Shown here: positions 62,104 through 64,000 of the stretch, one piece after another | How positions within the stretch are numbered: position 1 is the stretch's first letter | Layout of the letters: each line of letters starts with the position of its first letter | NCBI GenBank assembly: GCA_964520905.1 | Contig: CAZFQL010000006.1 | Location: forward strand, 1 to 64,000 | Length of the DNA: 64,000 nucleotides | Reading direction: 5' to 3' | From: JAGVIE01 sp964520905 | GTDB lineage: Bacteria > Bacteroidota > Ignavibacteria > UBA10030 > SZUA-254 | Program-made: the position numbers and the translations under genes | The notes under the pieces: generated by a model | What the model was told of the DNA's origin: nothing | Databases searched by the model: none | What the model saw: the letters and a program-made list of their open reading frames with translations, nothing else

Positions 62104-64000
62104 ATGGGAAACATGGACGATAATAAAGACATAAAGCGTACGGAACAGCAGAAGAAACTAACCAAACCTCGGCGAAACAGAATGCCCAAAAAACCGTTGA
62201 AAGGCGACGACGACTTCAACTGGGGAAAAGTAATGAAGGTTGTGCTCAGTTGGTCGGCAATTATTCTTGGCGTTTTTATTATCATGACGCTCTTTAGGGC
62301 ACAAGAACCATCTGAGGTTGAACTCGCATATACGGAATACCAAAAACTTTTATCCAACGGATTAATCGAATCGGCAATCGTAAAAAAATCCGACTTTAGC
62401 GATTATCAACTTCATGGCTCTTTGAAAGAAACACAGGAGGTAGTAACTGCCAGCGGTAAAACAGCGAAAGTTCAACACTTCACAGTTACTCTTCCCTACC
62501 TCGATGACAATGTCGTCAAAACCTGGAATGAGAAGAACATCCGGTTCAGTATAAGCAAAGAAGATAACACATGGATGAATGCACTGTTAAGCGCAATTCC
62601 CTGGATTTTATTGCTGGTTGTTTGGCTCATCATAATGAGACGCATGCAAGGTGTTGGGACAAAAGGGATTTTTTCATTCGGAAAAAGTAGAGCAAAAGTT
62701 CAAAACGAGGGAGCTCCAAAGGTAACATTTCAGGATGTCGCAGGCGCCGACGAAGCAAAAGTTGAGTTGCAAGAGATAATTGAATTCTTAAAAGAACCTA
62801 CTAAATTCCAGCGTCTCGGCGGTAAAATTCCACGCGGTGTTTTACTTTTAGGACCCCCGGGAACCGGTAAAACATTATTAGCCCGCGCAGTTGCCGGTGA
62901 AGCCGCTGTACCGTTCTATTCGATTTCAGGCGCCGAGTTCGTTGAAATGTTCGTCGGTGTTGGGGCAAGCCGCGTAAGGGATTTATTTGAAACCGGAAAG
63001 AAAAACGCTCCGGCTATTATTTTTATTGACGAGATTGATGCGGTTGGGCGTCATCGCGGCGCCGGACTCGGAGGCGGGCACGATGAACGTGAACAAACTC
63101 TCAATCAATTGCTCGTTGAGATGGATGGATTCGAGCAGAACAGCGGTGTCATTATAATCGCGGCAACAAACCGCCCGGATGTTCTTGATCCTGCATTACT
63201 TCGTCCGGGTCGCTTTGATCGTCAGATCGTTGTTGACCGTCCTGATGTCCGTGGTCGTGAAGGAATTTTGAAAGTTCATACACGACAGATTCCACTTTCC
63301 GAAGATGTCAATCTCGCTGTATTGGCAAAAGGAACACCCGGTCTCGCCGGTGCTGATCTTGCAAACCTTGTCAATGAAGCCGCTCTTCTCGCTGCAAGGA
63401 AGAATCAAAAAGCCGTTTCGATGCTCAACTTTGAAGAAGCGAAAGATAAAGTCATGATGGGTGTTGAGCGCAAGAGTCTCATCATCACCGAAAGTGAAAA
63501 GAAAATTACGGCATATCATGAATCCGGTCATGTACTTGTAGCCAGAATGGTTCCGGAAGCGGATCCGGTGCACAAAGTCACCATCATCCCGCGCGGCAGA
63601 GCGCTCGGTGTGACAACTTATTTGCCTATAGACGAGAAACATACTTACTCCAAGGAATATTTAGAAGCGATGATCACCTATGCGCTCGGGGGACGCGCGG
63701 CAGAGAAACTTGTTTTCAATCAATTTACAACGGGCGCCGGTAACGATATTGAACGCGCTACCAATCTCGCTCACAAAATGGTATGCGAGTGGGGCATGAG
63801 TGAACGCATGGGACCTCTTGCCTATGGAACAAAAGAAGAAGAGATATTTTTAGGAAGAGAAATAACCCGCTCGAAGAATTATTCCGAGACCACCGCAGTT
63901 GTAATAGATGAAGAAACAAAAAAAATAATTATGACCGGAATGGATCGCGCAGAGAAGATTTTAACTGAGAAGATAGACGTTCTCCATCGGCTGGCAAGCG
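62104..64000 (+). CDS. ftsH: ATP-dependent zinc metalloprotease FtsH, 3' partial
   Basis: The frame runs off the right edge with 632 complete codons visible. Two membrane helices (about 47-65 and 158-175) flank the FtsH extracellular domain. The AAA domain has Walker A GPPGTGKT (250-257), FIDEIDAVG and the SRH with LDPALLRPGRFDRQIV. The zinc site is HESGH (472-476; HEAGH in most homologues) with a later D ligand expected in the TTGAGNDIE segment. It degrades membrane and regulatory proteins at the inner membrane. An in-frame ATG at 62113 is a second start option. It ends the tilS-hpt-ftsH run. Confidence 0.95.
   Translation, partial: MGNMDDNKDIKRTEQQKKLTKPRRNRMPKKPLKGDDDFNWGKVMKVVLSWSAIILGVFIIMTLFRAQEPSEVELAYTEYQKLLSNGLIESAIVKKSDFSDYQLHGSLKETQEVVTASGKTAKVQHFTVTLPYLDDNVVKTWNEKNIRFSISKEDNTWMNALLSAIPWILLLVVWLIIMRRMQGVGTKGIFSFGKSRAKVQNEGAPKVTFQDVAGADEAKVELQEIIEFLKEPTKFQRLGGKIPRGVLLLGPPGTGKTLLARAVAGEAAVPFYSISGAEFVEMFVGVGASRVRDLFETGKKNAPAIIFIDEIDAVGRHRGAGLGGGHDEREQTLNQLLVEMDGFEQNSGVIIIAATNRPDVLDPALLRPGRFDRQIVVDRPDVRGREGILKVHTRQIPLSEDVNLAVLAKGTPGLAGADLANLVNEAALLAARKNQKAVSMLNFEEAKDKVMMGVERKSLIITESEKKITAYHESGHVLVARMVPEADPVHKVTIIPRGRALGVTTYLPIDEKHTYSKEYLEAMITYALGGRAAEKLVFNQFTTGAGNDIERATNLAHKMVCEWGMSERMGPLAYGTKEEEIFLGREITRSKNYSETTAVVIDEETKKIIMTGMDRAEKILTEKIDVLHRLAS

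Overview
The window looks like chromosomal DNA from a Gram-negative bacterium of the Bacteroidota/Chlorobi/Ignavibacteria side of the FCB group. The evidence is a TonB-dependent receptor, a PorV-type barrel, proteins ending in a type IX secretion (T9SS)-like sorting domain, many lipoproteins, an OmpA-family protein and hpnCDE. Several promoters fit the ordinary sigma-70 pattern (TTGACA-N17-TATAAT, TTGACT-N17-TATACT) rather than the -33/-7 pattern of Bacteroidia, so an Ignavibacteria/Chlorobi-like lineage is more likely than Bacteroidia. This placement is inference; there is no rRNA in the window.

Left part (1-7.2 kb): accessory DNA. It holds the 3' part of a DUF499 ATPase gene (a family seen in phage-defence gene sets), a 49-bp inverted-repeat element, and a small replicon-like block. 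That block has an attenuator-like leader, an unknown gene, a RepA/AAA_25 helicase-like gene, an iteron-like repeat cluster and two small genes. It ends at a tRNA-Leu(CAA) gene. The tRNA is followed by two tandem 76-bp copies of its own 3' end, each with a 30-nt double-hairpin insert in the T-loop position.

7.3-18.2 kb: a minus-strand envelope operon led by a good sigma-70 promoter. In order: DUF4382-like lipoprotein, large envelope protein, TonB receptor, T9SS-type cargo, PorV-family barrel, BNR/Ycf48-like lipoprotein, terminator. Between 18.3 and 26.3 kb are a propeller lipoprotein, a histidine kinase and a second set (CDGSH protein, DUF4412 protein, paralogous T9SS cargo, Tat-exported hydrolase-like protein).

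26.3-46.3 kb: mostly housekeeping and metabolism. ThiI, an orphan Sll1717-type P-loop ATPase, an OmpA-family protein, GlcD/GlcF-type oxidase subunits interleaved with rhomboid and esterase genes, DAHP synthase, an EamA exporter, a possible larA remnant, DUF362/DUF6599 proteins, an OPT transporter, a SUI1/YciH protein and TyrS.

46.3-50.7 kb: the squalene operon hpnC-hpnD-hpnE and a periplasmic sulfurtransferase. 50.8-53.7 kb is a low-GC accessory island. It has a tight three-gene cassette whose last product looks PIN-like, driven by a promoter overlapped by a direct repeat, and a truncated ORF6N gene. 53.8-64.0 kb holds an S9 peptidase, a DinB protein, small membrane proteins, a C69 peptidase, a lipoprotein, a CAU-anticodon tRNA and the conserved tilS-hpt-ftsH run, with ftsH cut by the right edge.
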